From Plenodomus lindquistii (Eukaryota; Ascomycota; Dothideomycetes; Pleosporales; Leptosphaeriaceae), in NCBI GenBank assembly GCA_025504975.1, contig JANUWI010000008.1, positions 1,302,001 to 1,366,000 of the forward strand: a DNA stretch of 64,000 bases, in the 5' to 3' direction. Positions within the stretch are counted from its first letter, which is position 1, and each line of letters opens with the position of its first letter. The notes under the pieces are model-generated. The model had not been told where the DNA came from and searched no databases. It saw nothing but the letters and a program-made list of their open reading frames with translations. Shown here piece by piece: positions 44,422 to 56,236 of the stretch. A program made the position numbers and the translations under genes.

Positions 44422-44664
44422 ATGGCAGATACGAAGAAACACAAGAAGCGAACGGCAAAGAAACGGGAGGCCAGCCTCGCTCGCCTTGAGGGTCGGGAGA
44501 GCCTTTGGGCCAGATTCAAGCGGTCACATCGCAGCAAGACCGGCATCTTTGGAGAACACGTCTTTGACTGGAGTTTACACGAGTACTTGAAGCGCTGGGT
44601 GGACTTTCAGAGGACGGCGGCGAAGGAATTCGAGGAGGCGAAGGCACGCGAAGGCAGAAAGTGA
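44422..44664 (+). CDS. Small basic protein, 80 aa
   Basis: The ATG at 44422 opens MADTKKHKKRTAKKREASLA and a Lys/Arg-rich helical chain ending EEAKAREGRK. The frame is open further upstream to 44173 with poorer composition, so the internal ATG is preferred. A KKHKKRTAKKR cluster could be a nuclear localisation signal. No homologue is recognised and the small size limits confidence. Confidence 0.42.
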   Translation: MADTKKHKKRTAKKREASLARLEGRESLWARFKRSHRSKTGIFGEHVFDWSLHEYLKRWVDFQRTAAKEFEEAKAREGRK

Positions 44665-44906
44665 GAGTTGGGAATTTAGCTGAGCCAAACCTGCAAGTAC
44701 AATATCGCGTATATCTGGCACGTCTTTTCCTCTACACCAGGCGACTGTCACCCCTTTACATTCTGCCTGCTGCCACATACATAATCCTTCTAGTCCCAGT
44801 CATTACCTGAGTAACTCCAAGATGGATTATCTCCCATTTATCTCCGTCCAATCGTCAAGCTTTATTTCCTCGCTCCTCAGGGCGTCCGGCGCGACTTCGT
44901 TTGGAT

Positions 44907-46086
44907 CTAGGGTAAGTCGGACGTCAGATCGACATATTGTGGTACCTGATTCGAGTCAGCGGGGAAATGACTGCAATGATGTCTGAGGTCGTCCCAAACA
45001 CATGCGACCTCGTGGCGGCGACACTTACCTCACGTGAAGGCGGTCTCTCAAGTAGCGCGGTGTACTCTGCAGGTAGAGCAAACCCAGCCCGGTCTATCGC
45101 GAACTGTTCTACCGCTTCAACGAATTCATAAAGCTCATCAAAGCAACCATCTATAAGGCTGCGCTCGTGGGTGAGCTGCCCATCCTCCATCTTATGTAGG
45201 TCTCCTTGGCCAAGGCAGTCTGTTCAGATGTTGAACTCACTTGCTGCCCATCTTGCTTCGATTGCAGAGCCTCGTCAATAATACGCAACCGGCTGGGACC
45301 TGTTTTCAATTCAATCGCCTTCGATTGCCACTCAGCCTCAATCTTTGCTTCGTCTTTCTTATTGTACCAGTCTCTCCTGTTCAACTGCATGAGCTGCTGT
45401 GTCTTGTGAGGCTCCAGCTCCACCGTGACACGCCCACCCATGTCTGATTTCAGACAATTCCGCAGGGTTTCAATGTACTTCGAGAAGTAAGGCGTGCCAA
45501 CGAGCCTGTTGGCAGGTATCTCAGTTTCGATGGAGAAGTGTGAGGTCTTGAGACGCTTCGTCATGTGCGTCTTCAAGAGGGAGTCTAGTTTTGAGGCAGC
45601 TCGGTCTGCATTGCTGTGAGGTCCGTTCGGCGGTCCCATTCGCAAGACGAAGTGACGTGCCATCTTAAAAGCCTCACGACCCGTGCCAGATGTCGGCTGT
45701 TTTGCGCACAACATGTGAAACTTCGATACGGCATCCATATACTCCTGCTTCTCTGCTTCAGAGCCCTCCAGTTGGTGGTGTCTATCGAAACACAGGACTG
45801 TGTACTGCAGTGCGTCGGGGATAGGGTCCAACCGGAAGAACATGCGTTTCTTGCAGCCCGAAGTGAAGTACAGATCGTCGGCTTCAATGGGGTCGTCGGA
45901 CTCCGGCAGCACTTTGAAGGAGTAGGGTTGATGACTGGCCGCGGTACCTTGAGGGTGCTCTTTTCTTCGTGCTCCCTGACCTGTCTTACGTAGTTCGCCC
46001 ATGCTTTCGTCTGCCCTCCTTCTGAGCCCTTCACTAACTTGTATTGGCATGCAGGGACCAGCAAGTTGCATATGTCCCTGCTTCAT
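44907..46086 (-). CDS. Hypothetical protein, C-terminal exons resolved
   Basis: Three exons join in phase 0: 46086-45241 (start uncertain), 45190-45029 and 44945-44907, with 50- and 83-bp introns (GTGAGT, GTAAGT donors). The joined C-terminus runs SKQDGQQ to MEDGQLTHERSLIDGCFDEL, then RPPSRE to VPQYVDLTSDLP and a stop. The middle (YSFKVLPESDDPIEADDLYF, KMARHFVLRMGPPNG, KRLKTSHFSIETEIP, FSKYIETLRNC) is a plausible globular region. At the N-terminus two frames compete near 45950-46060, so further upstream exons, possibly those at 46.1-46.8 kb, are likely. At least 280 residues are secure. No known domain is identified. Confidence 0.55.
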
Positions 46087-46320
46087 CCCCTTCCATCTAT
46101 TGTGACTCCTTGTTTGAGCTGCGGGGTATCTTCGAGGTCGCTTGTGCCCGAGGTGTTAGGTCTTCGCAGGTGCTTTGGTAGCGGCAGCAGGTGTAATAGT
46201 CGTGCTGTTGCCCTCGTCGTCGGTGTCGCTCGAGTCCGCAAACAGGTATACGAGACCATCGGTAGAGGTAGGCTCCTCGTCGTCGCATTTCTCATCTCGC
46301 TCTTTCTTATTCATAGTCAG

Positions 46321-46775
46321 TCATATTCTGTACAGGCCCTCTGCGGGGTTTGGCAGTATGTGGGCGCTTACATCGGCGGAAGCAGCTGCCGAATTGGCCT
46401 CTGGCCGTGTATGTACGGGCCACAGCAACTGGCCTTGCCTGTCTTTCGCCGCCGTGGTATCGCTACCGCTTTCAGAGCCATCGTTACCAATTCCCATTTC
46501 CCGTTCTTCCTCTTTGTCTTTCTCCTTACTCCTCACACCGGTCGCTGCGCTCTCGAAAGCCCGAGTCGCTCGCTGCCGCTTGTTTGAGCGCTACAAGCTC
46601 GCTGGTCCAGCGGTGTTGATGGGAGGTCCCTAGTCGTACATCTCGTGGCATCCTGGGCGGTTGTCGAGGTCGTGTAGGCACGGTCTTGCTGCGCCTTGGT
46701 TCGGGGTGATGCATCCACACAGGGGCGTTGGGCGCCAGTCACGGCGTAGTCCGCGACGAAGATTGATGATGGCAT
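46321..46775 (-). CDS. Probable upstream exons of the preceding minus-strand gene
   Basis: An ATG at 46775 starts MPSSIFVADYAVTGAQRPCV with good composition. A second frame reads KEKDKEEEREMGIGNDGSES and ends at a GTAAGC donor near 46369, which could join an acidic segment at 46.2-46.3 kb (DEEPTSTDGLVYLFADSSDT). These look like disordered, charged N-terminal exons of a nuclear protein. I could not place every junction, so they may belong to the gene at 44907-46086 or form a separate gene. Confidence 0.33.
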
Positions 46776-48727
46776 TTTACTTGCGGCTTTGTTAAGTAAC
46801 CATTCTCAGTTGGGTGGGGTGGAAGGGCCACTTCAGGCGGGGATGTTTGTAGGCGCGAGCAAACGGTATTCCTGCTTGGATCGTCACAATGGATGATCGA
46901 TTGGCCAGCCATGGCAGTGCGGGGCGGATGATGCATCGTAGCGCCTCTGAAATCACTGAGGAAGGTGGGTACATCCTAAGGTGAGTCCTTCAAGGGCCGC
47001 ATGTCAAAAGAAGAACTACATATGTCTCTCTATTGCTGTAAGACGACAGCGGTGAACGGCTAAGAGCATACCTCATTGGTGTAGCTTGGGAATCCCATGT
47101 CTACCTTCTTGTTGTCTCAATCAACTCTCGGTGGTCTACACGCCACCCCTGGCCCTTGACACAGAACGTGAGGTCTCTCAGTCAGCTTATCCTAGCTTTC
47201 GTGATAGAGGTCAGGTTCCGGGGCTTCTGATCAGAGATGCTATGTCCGTGATAGAGGCATATGGTAGCGTTCGGCCTATGTAACCACAGGTGTACTTGCG
47301 GCTCCTCGTTGCGGTATCTCGTAATCCTGATTGGGCGCAATCAATCACTGAGATTCAACCCAAAGCACCGAAGGCGAGTCGAAATCACTCACCAGCAGCA
47401 TTTCTCGTGGTGCGAAAAACACCGAATTCGAGCAGGAATATGAGCACGTACAAAGGCAAGGACACATAACTGGAAACAAAAATAAATAAATTCAATCTAT
47501 ATAACAGGCATCTCCCATTGTTTGAGTAGCGCCCCAGCCAATGATATGCTGGAGCTTGCTAGGCAATGGGTGTATCTGCGACGGCCATCGTGAAGGGTGA
47601 TGTTTAAACACGCACAGAGTGCAATACTCCATGTTTGCCCGTACCGTCGCCTGAGGAAAAGAAAGAGAGGTTTGGCGGGGGTAGCAAGGTTTTTATAGAC
47701 TGCCAGCACAGACCAAGCGTTGCCGGATCAACGTGCAAGTTGATCTGACGTAGCAAGCCATCGGCTGGTGTGACGAGGCGCAGCAAACGGCGCCTTGATG
47801 AGCAGGTTTGGTAGAAGGGTGGCGGGGAAACCTCAGAAGGCAACGGCGAATAAGAGCTGGAAGAGGGCATGTCACTGGGAATCGTAGACGAGCACGCTTG
47901 AAATTGGTCAACATTGCGTTGAGGATTTGATTATGACCATTTTTGCTGCTCTGGTATCTAAAGTTGAAGCTCTGTGCGCTCGCTCGGCTCAACAGATTTC
48001 GTTGGTAGTGATGTTGGTGAATCAATCGAGTCACCTGGCGTTGTGGAAGGACCTGGAGTTCATAAACGACATTGACATTGGAATCCTAGAGTTATTTGTG
48101 CGTAAACAGCAGATGACGACGGGCACTCGCGAGCGAATGCGGTAAATGACAAGTTAAGAGCGTGAGAACTGTCACCCCCAGTCACAGCTTCGATGACAGC
48201 ATTGCACGGGACAGAGCAACGATCAGGTAGAGCAAGCCAGCATGACTATAAAGATCACGTTCAACACAAGAGTGGAGAGAGAAGAAACTACAGAATATCT
48301 TTGTTCATTTCAATACCATCACACAAAACGAAGCAAGGCAAAGAAAGAGAAGCTTTGAAGCTGGGAAATGTAGGGCCCAGGTCACTCATGGAACAGCTAT
48401 GAGAGCTGCATGAACTTTGACCCGAGCCCGTTAGTGACCGTTTGTTCGGACAGCCGCAACAGCTATAGGCTGAGCGGTCGTCACTGAAGAAGAAGAGAAG
48501 GAAAGATCAGTGGAGGCAGACGAAGTTTATATAGCCCTGGGAGGGCCTCGCTAGCGCTGCTTACGTACGACGGCAGAGCTTCGGAAGCAAAAAATCGCTG
48601 GAGGAGAGCTATGAAGATAAATTGGAGCCGGGGGTTGTTTGTGTGACTCTGGGAAGAGAAAGTGTTGAGCTAGCCCGATTCAGAACCAACACACTCGCCC
48701 GTATACTCACCTCGGGCCCCCTAACAC
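46776..48727. other. No gene seen
   Basis: About 2 kb of short frames on both strands. The right end is the promoter region of the gene at 48728. Confidence 0.35.
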
Positions 48728-49258
48728 ATGTCCCCTCTCCCTAGATCCCAAGAAGACACAATTGTATATCTCACACATCCTGGATACCAGTATCCACACC
48801 ACTTGCACACAATCACCTTCGCCGTCGACGAACCGTCCAAAATGGCACCTTCCGCATGGCATCCCGTATACTTGATCCCCTGCGATGTCAGACCTCGCAT
48901 TCGCTCACAACGCCACATCGTACTTCTCCGACGCGCAAAAGCGCATCTCAATGATGTAGCAGACTATTTCATTACCATGAACGATGCCGAGAAGGAGGAT
49001 TCCAACCTGGCCCAAAAGGCCTTCTTCACAGACAAACTTGTGAGGCTCCAATGGGACGTTAGCGAGCTAGATCAATACTCGAGCACCAACACCAAACCCA
49101 AATTTGAACGTCGCCTGGCTATCATCGAGAACTGCTTGGAGTGTCTGACGGAGCGTTGCATGTCTTGGGAAGAGGTCACCTGCAGTGAGCCGTTTTGCAC
49201 TTTGGTAAGCGACCATGCCCGCAACAAGATCAATACTTCAGCTGACAGAGCACAGTGA
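48728..49258 (+). CDS. Hypothetical protein, 176 aa
   Basis: A single open frame starting MSPLPRSQEDTIVYLTHPGY. An internal ATG at residue 39 (MAPSAWHPVYLIPCDVRPRI) is an alternative start. The C-terminal half is helical and charged (LRRAKAHLNDVADYFITMND, FFTDKLVRLQWDVSELDQY, RRLAIIENCLECLTERC). There is no membrane or secretion signal. It lies 0.5 kb before the Cys/His gene cluster but lacks that family's motif. Function unknown. Confidence 0.5.
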   Translation: MSPLPRSQEDTIVYLTHPGYQYPHHLHTITFAVDEPSKMAPSAWHPVYLIPCDVRPRIRSQRHIVLLRRAKAHLNDVADYFITMNDAEKEDSNLAQKAFFTDKLVRLQWDVSELDQYSSTNTKPKFERRLAIIENCLECLTERCMSWEEVTCSEPFCTLVSDHARNKINTSADRAQ

Positions 49259-49753
49259 AGCAGTAAGGAGTAGCCAGAGAAGCGAGTTGGGAGGACGTGT
49301 TCGTAGTCAATGGCTTGGTTGTTCACGATTGCGCTTTGGAAGTGCGGACCACGCACTCTTGAGAATTTCCCCCTCATTAACGGAGATCTCATGATGCGGA
49401 CCATGCTTCTTAGATGGACTGTAATGCAAAATCCTATGACATGTCTTGTGTGTGGCGCACCTGGAGCGGATTCCATCATCACTGCTCAGAATCCCCATCC
49501 CCGTGTACACTGTGGCTTGATCAGACAAACGACCGGCCATCTAAATTGCGCACCAACCGCGCCTGTATTGTGATACCTCGCCTATGAAAAATGATCATTG
49601 TGGCCGCTTGTAAGCCCCACTCATGACCCTGGGGGCGACAAGCTTGGATCACCACAGCAACAGTATATACTCTTCGTTCGAGCATTCTGCCCACAGCCTT
49701 TGACTTGATCAATCTGGCTTCCATAGCATTTCCCACCACTCAAGAACGCCAAC
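49259..49753. other. Intergenic
   Basis: Contains ACAGTATATACT near 49668-49679. A near-identical context (GATCATCCCGGCAACAGTATATA) precedes the sister gene at 51138, so this is the shared type of core promoter for the two plus-strand family copies. Confidence 0.45.
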
Positions 49754-50714
49754 ATGTCTGCAGATCGATTCAGTCATGCAGCTCGGCTGGAAGCGCTCAC
49801 GAACGTAGCTAACAGCATCCGCGCGGACATGCGAGCCAACACAGCCGAGCGCGAGATCTTGCAGCAGGCCTCTGTGCAGCTATTCAAGGCGGTACAGGCA
49901 GATACCGACAGCCATATGCTGATCCATCGCCGTCAAGAAGGGATGGAGAAGGCCCTTCAGCTCATTCTACGCTCTCCAGCATCTCACGGTGTCCGTCGTG
50001 CGACAGACGAGCCCGAGCCGTCTTCAGTGCCCCCCTCTGTTCGTGATCAGGAATCCGGTGGCGTCGCGCTGCCTTTCGATCCCCCCAGCCGTTTTCACTC
50101 AGGACCTGGATGGTGCAATACTCAAGCTATCGGGCAATCTACTCCATCTTTCGACGCCTCCATCGCCGCCCAATCTGCGTCACTCATGGGCCAAGCGGAG
50201 ACAACGGCGACCTCTGACCATGGAAATGTGCAGCTCCTGCCAGTCGGAAAAAGAATACATCTTGACCGAGCGCATCAAGCATGAGATCAATGGCTCACTG
50301 CGTCGTTGGTAAGCCGTTCACAGGATGAACCCTATCTACTTGCTTACACCGTCTAGCAAGATGCTCAGCGCCAATGGTAATGGTCCTCTTCAGTGTCCGC
50401 ACCACTGTTTCGACGTGACTTGTTTCAAGCCGGATCACTACCATGTTTGCTGGGGTCATCAGCGTCTAATCACGGGGAACAACTTAGCCTGCAATCATCG
50501 GCGGAAGGAACATTGTCACCGGGTCTATTGAGGTACGTCTGGCTCCAAAATTGAGTTGTAGGAGATACTAACCGCACTAGAGGAGTACGAAGACTGGGAG
50601 AGTATTGTCCAGGCGGCCGTTAAAGATCAGCGCGTCGGGCGCAAAAATGTTCCTCGCCGCATGCTCATTGAGGCGCTGCTCCCACCCCACAAGTTCCCCG
50701 GAGCCCACCTTTAG
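49754..50714 (+). pseudogene. Copy 1 of the Cys/His gene family, broken
   Basis: Exons 49754-50308, 50357-50532 and 50581-50714 match the layout of copy 2 exactly; exon 2 has the same length, 176 bp. Two lesions are seen. In exon 1 an A5 run at 50248-50252 has one base too many relative to the family: before it the frame reads NVQLLPVGK, after it the coding frame is EYILTERIKHEINGSLRR, but the actual frame stops at 50284. At 50529-50531 the TGG of the conserved YW is TGA. The Cys/His domain is otherwise intact (CPHHCFDVTCFKPDHYHVC, then GNNLAC and KEHC), followed by EEYEDWESIVQAAVKDQRVG. The first lesion could be a sequencing error; the second is a simple G-to-A. As read, the ORF would give a 176-aa truncated product. 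Confidence 0.72.
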
Positions 50715-51137
50715 ATGACTGGAGGAGAGCCGATACAAGGTATCGTGAAGTGGATGTAGCAGGATTGTCGGTATACAAGTGCAAACTTGCTGTCCTTTTG
50801 CACAAAGAATGGTCATGCACAAAGGAAAAGTATAATCAATGAAGAGTGTTTCCACAAACCCAAACATGCCGCTGTGACATCGTAAATCCCGGGTTGGCAC
50901 GACTCTCAATTACCTAGATCAGGTCTCGCCTCCCAGATGCCTTGTAGCTCAGTTCGTGAAGCGAGTGACCTCGCCCCCCTCCCCCCCTTCTGGGCGCGGC
51001 GTGCTTGGATCATCCCGGCAACAGTATATATAGTCCTAGTTCCCCTCCATCCATAGCCTTTGGCTCCCACACATCAACTTCCCTCTAATACACACAACAC
51101 ACTCACCAAATCCGGCATTGACTTCCCAGAAAACACC

Positions 51138-52113
51138 ATGGAGATCTCAAACGAGGAATCTCGCCCAAAGACACCCACCCTCGACGTCCTTAGCACCGAA
51201 TTCACAGCTATCCGTGCCGGCATGGTTGCCGCCGCGGAGAAGGACGTACAATTTTGTCATTTCCTCGCAGAGCACGTCGCGGCTAATGATACCTTCAAGG
51301 CCCAGGTTCTTTCACGCCTAGAACGAGGCGAAGAGGCTTTGCGACAGCTGCGACACCCGGCAACTTCGGTTCAGGGATATTCGGCTCCCCCTGGCTCCTA
51401 CCCTCGTGACCTGTCGAACCGTACTCGCAACTCTGGCGGCATTGCGCTTCATCCCAGCGCTTCAAACCTGATCTCTCCTCGGCCCGGCCAGTTTGACGAT
51501 TCTGGATTCCACCACCGATCTTTTGCCACTTCATCAAAGGCTGTCACAGTCCGCCAGGGCTCTTCCCGCACCCAAGACAAGACGACACAGCTGCTCATCG
51601 TAAAAGATCGCAACATAGACTTGCTTCCGATGGTCATCGAGTCCATACTCGCCGAGCGCATGGTTCATGAGAAGAAGGGATCGCTTCGCGCGTGGTAAAA
51701 TTGCTTCTGAATCACAGGCATCCTTAGGCTAACTTCACTCAGCAACCATATCGGCAAGGAGGGAGAGAAGAGCTTAAAGTGCCAGCAGGATTGTTTCGAC
51801 GTTCAGTGTTTCAAAGCAGACCATTTTGAGTTCTGTTACCGCCATGGCCGCGTGATTACAGGGTCCAATCTTTCCTGTACGCATGTCAAGAAGCACGAGT
51901 GCATTCGCGTATATTGGGGTAAGTCTGAATTTCCGCTTGAAATTTGACAATATTCTAACAAAGACAGAGGACCATCCTGAGTGGGAGACCGTCGCACTTG
52001 CCGCCATCGCGGCCAAGAACATAGGATTCAAAGGCGTGCCCAATGAGGTGCTGAAGATGGCCCTGCTCCCTCCCCAGCGGTTCCCCCAGGCTTATGCTTC
52101 CGCTCATGAGTAG
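51138..52113 (+). CDS. Copy 2 of the Cys/His gene family, intact
   Basis: Exons 51138-51694, 51743-51918 and 51968-52113 give 292 aa. The ATG at 51138 (MEISNEESRPKTPTLDVLST) is preferred over earlier non-ATG codons. The N-terminal 75 residues are helical (LSTEFTAIRAGMVAAAEKDV, QVLSRLERGEEALRQLR); a Ser/Gly/Pro linker follows; then LLPMVIESILAERMV. Intron 1 splits a Cys codon. The Cys/His module follows: C, KC, DCFDVQCFKADHFEFC, YRHGRVITGSNLSC, THVKKHEC, VYW. Intron 2 splits the Glu codon after YW. The tail is EDHPEWETVALAAIAAKN. The module is zinc-finger-like by residue type; metal binding and target are inference. There is no secretion signal. Same family as 49754, 55406 and 56834. Confidence 0.72.
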
Positions 52114-52672
52114 CATTGTTCTGCGAACGCAGGACGAGCTTGAAGCACGATAGCTATCTGGGAAGGAGTTGTTGAATCTTGAATCTGGTGTTTGGTCCCG
52201 GATGACGTATACCATTGCAGTATGATCCGTTAGGATATGATGGCACTCTTCACTGTCGCCGCGTGAGATACATCGCGATGACGTGAGTGAAGCTATTTGC
52301 TGTAGTTCAGTAATTCTGTCGTGGTTGAGGAATGAACTGTTCTCCTACGGACCCATATTTGCCAACAATGCCCTTGTGACGATACAAAACAACAATCAAC
52401 GATGCTCACATTCTACCCAGCTAAGCCATGCCTCCCAGATCTCTTGTATCTATCTCTGCGTGCCGAGTACCCTCGTCCAGATTGACCTACTCCGTCGTAT
52501 CACTACCACCACACTGAAATGGCCCCATCCTGTGATACTCCACACAACCTCATCACCGGCTCTATGATTGCACCAATGTCTCAGTCTCCTCCTGGCCTTC
52601 GTACGCCAGAGCGTGATATGCACAGGGCCGAGCTGTAAGAGCTCAGCTTACGCGTAGGAGCCTTGCCGAGCT
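52114..52672. other. Convergent intergenic region
   Basis: Between copy 2 and a putative minus-strand gene. Nothing recognised. Confidence 0.35.
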
Positions 52673-53384
52673 TCAGGATCCCAGCGTACCCTCCCGACCG
52701 CCCTTAGGGACCGTGAAGAAAGCGCTTCTTGCCGTTGAGGGTATCTGGGGTGTTGGATCGGGAATGGGCCGTGGTGCGCCGCAGTGTGAGCCTCCAGCGG
52801 CCATTGCGCAAATGCGATTGTAACGTGGGAAGACCGAGGGAGCGGAGGGGGGCAGTGAGACATATGCGGCGGTGTTGCCATTGATCTGTAGACCGCGGAG
52901 TCAGCTTCTGCTTGGCCCCAGATAGATAGTACTTGCCTTTCAGTATGGTAGTCTTGACCGTCGTGGGCCATCCAGCCGCCCGTTTCCCAGTGTCACCCAC
53001 CTGCAGTCCGCAGAGACGCTGGGCTAGCAACCATTGCGCCGCATTGTAGCCGGCGACCTTTTGGTTCATGAAGTGTTGGCTGGGTCTGCTGGTCCCCCTG
53101 GCTACTGCGCAGCGCACAATGGCCGCTGAACTGCTTGAAGAGCGGGCCTGGCGATCCTGGCGGTGCGACAGCCTTCTTCGCCGCCCAAAGACAGCCCGCC
53201 TTGCGGCGCTCCTCTCCTGACGGCTCGCGGCCATTATGCGGCGCAAATGATTATGCCAACTTAGTAGCATCTGGCTGTGTCTGGGTGTAGTGCTGGGTAC
53301 TCGGGTTCCTCGAGGCCCCCCTGCCTCTACCGGCAGTGTCTGGCCCAATCCAGTGCTGGCTCTGCTGCCGGTGTTGGCGGACAA
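52673..53384 (-). CDS. Putative gene, unknown, start uncertain
   Basis: Two exons, about 53384-53001 and 52885-52673, with a 115-bp intron (donor GTGGGT, CTGAC branch) joined in phase 0. The joined frame reads VAGYNAAQWLLAQRLCGLQ to INGNTAAYVSLPPSAPSVF and PRYNRICAMAAGGSHCGAPR, with a Pro-rich end. All three frames upstream are largely open, so the start cannot be fixed; the frame at 53384 begins with TTG. It sits between the plus- and minus-strand copies of the Cys/His family but lacks their motif. No family is recognised. Confidence 0.38.
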
Positions 53385-55405
53385 GACAGGGGTGCCATTA
53401 CGGAGGCTGATATGGATTCTCGAGATAGGGATACTGCGATTGCTGGAATATCGTCGCGATGGGTGGAGCGGGTTGGGATTGGGCGGCGCATAAGGTGGGC
53501 GAGAGGGCCGGCCGCAGGGCTCTGCTGCGCAGGTAGATTCGCAGCAGGAGGATGCTGGGACTGCAGTATGGTCGCAATCAGTCTTGCGCAGGCCCCAATT
53601 ATGCCAGCTTCAAGGGCATGCATGTTTCGATCATATCCGCTGTGTGTCAGCAGATCCAGTGGGTTCGAGCAGCCATGAGAGGCACCCCAAGGAGATCATA
53701 CCGACTCTTGCTCACAATGCTACACGCTCCTCTTGCCGGGCCTGGTACATCTTTGACTACGACATCTGACAGCCTGCTTCGAATTGTAAGGCGCGCTCTC
53801 CATACTCTGGCAGGGGGCAATCGAATCTTAGGCCAGCACGACGCCGGAATGATCGATGTTGCGGGGGTGGAATCAAGCAGGACCCAGCGGTGGGCATGTT
53901 GAGTAGAGGCAAATTTTGCACTGTCTCGTCGGGATTGCAGATGCCAAGCGAGCGCACTTTGAGTTGATTCTGATAGTCGGGATTCCTGAAACTTGGACTT
54001 GGGGGTACGCTGGTGCAGGTAAAACAGTCTTCCTCCATTGTGGGGCGGGTCCGCAGTTGGTTGGTGGTGCTCTTTGCGCTCGGGGTTGCTGCAGGCGAAC
54101 ATGCACCAGGCGTCGCGGAGCCTTCCTATGACGATAGGCCCACAACCAGTGATATCAAACGATGCATGAGATGGGATGTCGAGAAATTTCCCAATACCAG
54201 CGGCGGATAGCCCCCATTCAGCCTGCTCATTTGCACCGCGCGGCCTTGATTTTGTCCCGAGTCGTCCCCGTACGTTACTTGCCTATTGTCAACGCATGGG
54301 TATGTCCTCAATGTAATTGCCAATGTTCTATGTCTCTGGAAGGTGCTTAATTTATTCCAGGCGATGATCGGGTGCTTCTGTAAGCCCTCAAGCACCATTT
54401 CCTTCGATTAGTCGGCATATCGAGTCATCTGGCGGGTTGCCGTAATTCCAACCCAACAGCAGGCTCATTTTGAGCACCACCCGCAAATGAAGATGCGAAA
54501 TGATGCACGTAACGAGATGTTACGACCAGAGTTCACAATGCCAAAAACTGGACAAGAATCACATTGCTGGGCTCGTAGCCGCTTACAATGTCACCGATCC
54601 TTGAAAAGCGGAATGTTCGGGAATGAAGGGGTTGAACACAATGAGATGATGCGGACACACACCATCACCAACAGGCTCCTTCAACTTGTCTTTGTTGCCA
54701 CAGCACACTATATGATACTCCACTGGGAGGATAAAGTGTCTCTTCGAGTAGGTTGATCGAGGGAGTGACTGAGTTGTCTTCGCCTCGGTCCGAATGACGC
54801 GTCGATGCGATGTGCACAGACCGCACCTTCCTCCGACTTCACTTGAGATGGAGGCATTGACATGGCATCACCGATTGTAGCCACAACACAGGTGTCGGAT
54901 GGCCCTGACAAGAGCGCTGCTATCTGGTTAGGTGGAAAAGCTTCATCTACCTCAGTGAGAGCTCAATTTTATCAGGTCTTCAACCCACGTAGTGCGTCGA
55001 CTCTTGAGCCTACAGTGTAGCAAGAAGATCATCAAACGACACAATACCGCCAGGGTGATGTCTCTACTGTGTATGTATCATACGCTTTAGATCTAAGACC
55101 TTACAATCAGGTGTTAGTACACTGTGCTGACTTCAGAGGAGAGTAGTGATTAGTCCGCAGGTTGTATGAACTGTTATCAGGTCTCGAGACTATCATAATG
55201 AATTAAACTACACAGGCGCCGGACTAAATTCCTGTCGCTGTAGAAGTGTACATCAAGTCCAATATCGCTACAGGCATGTGTTCGTCTCAAATGCGCAAGG
55301 AACATTTCGTCTATGCCAAGCGCACAAATTCAAAACCCCAGCAGGTATGGCCACTGAGCAGTCAACGTTCCGCCGTAGACGTCGTTCCACACAGCCATCA
55401 CCCAA
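53385..55405. other. Central spacer of the Cys/His cluster
   Basis: Several minus frames (53327-53623, 53647-54102, 53873-54145) look partly coding but cannot be joined into a model. I looked for a fifth family copy (VWP or CFxxxH plus YW) and did not find one. 54.4-55.3 kb is without plausible frames. Confidence 0.35.
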
Positions 55406-56236
55406 TCAATCCAGTGTTTTCGCGCTTCGCAGGATCTGGTCAAGGGACGATACACCTCGGAGCCCTAGCAAACCTGAACGATAGGAGTATTCGACGCGCT
55501 CCGTCCAGGCCTCAGAGTTGACCGTTTCTGCATATACAGTCAGTCACCACCAAGTTCAAAGACTGCTAGAACACATACCCCAATAAGCAATTACGCATGG
55601 CTCATCTGCCTTCTTGCCCTTGATGACGCAGCTGATCTTGTCTGTTCCTACGGCACGGTGGTGCGTCGCGCACCAGTTGTAATGATTGTCCTGAAAACAA
55701 GGAGCCGTTGGCCAGACACGCCCGCATCCTTTCGCCGCACTGAAGGCCTATCAGCACTGTATAAAGTGCATGAGGAAATGGAACACATACCAGGGTCTTC
55801 CAGACCCCCTGCGGGCCTGGAAGTGATACTCAATGTCTTCGATGGCAAACGGCAGTAATGCGACGTTTTCAACGTTCTCGGGGAGCTCCGCGCCGGAAGG
55901 GAGCGAGATTGCATCGGTTTCTGTACGAGCTTCAAGACGTCCCTCGCTAGTGCTCTTGAGGCTCACGATTTCGGCGGCTTGCTCCGCTGTAAGCAGCTCG
56001 AGGCTATAGAGGTGTTGGACCAGGGCCTTCTCTCGCTGCCTATAGGCCTTGCCGTCACTTTCCAATTGCTCTATGCGCTCGAGAACCTTGGCTTCCTCAA
56101 ACGTGACAAGCCGAGAGTTGAGGTCATGACGCTGGCCGGCCGCTGTAGCCGCTGCTGCATGCAGCTTTTCGATCTCATTGTTCATGGTGTTGATAGTGGC
56201 TTCGGCCTGGCGAAAGTTCGTGTGAGTAAAGGACAT
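55406..56236 (-). CDS. Copy 3 of the Cys/His gene family, intact
   Basis: Exons 56236-55791, 55739-55579 and 55527-55406 give 242 aa. The N-terminus (MSFTHTNFRQAEATINTMNN) leads into a coiled coil of about 90 residues (LERIEQLESDGKAYRQREKA, LLTAEQAAEIVSLKST). Then LLPFAIEDIEYHF, the linker motif shared by all copies. Intron 1 splits the first Cys codon. The module reads C, KGCGRVWPTAPCFQDNHYNW, CATHHRAVGTDKISC, DEPC, AYW. Intron 2 splits the following Glu codon, and the tail ETVNSEAWTERVEYSYRSG ends SAKTLD. Intron phases equal those of copies 1, 2 and 4. Family and function are not recognised; a zinc-binding, coiled-coil, probably intracellular protein is inferred. Confidence 0.75.

Noticed and set aside
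50529..50531. TGA in copy 1 as a recoded or selenocysteine codon
   Set aside because: Copies 2-4 have Trp at this place, fungi do not normally use selenocysteine, and a second lesion lies upstream.
52835..52885. GC-AG intron with donor GCAAGT in the gene at 52673-53384
   Set aside because: A larger 115-bp GT-AG intron covers the same acceptor and gives a better joined frame.
53385..54400. Fifth copy of the Cys/His family
   Set aside because: No CFxxxH, HH or YW block could be found in any frame, despite partly protein-like reading.
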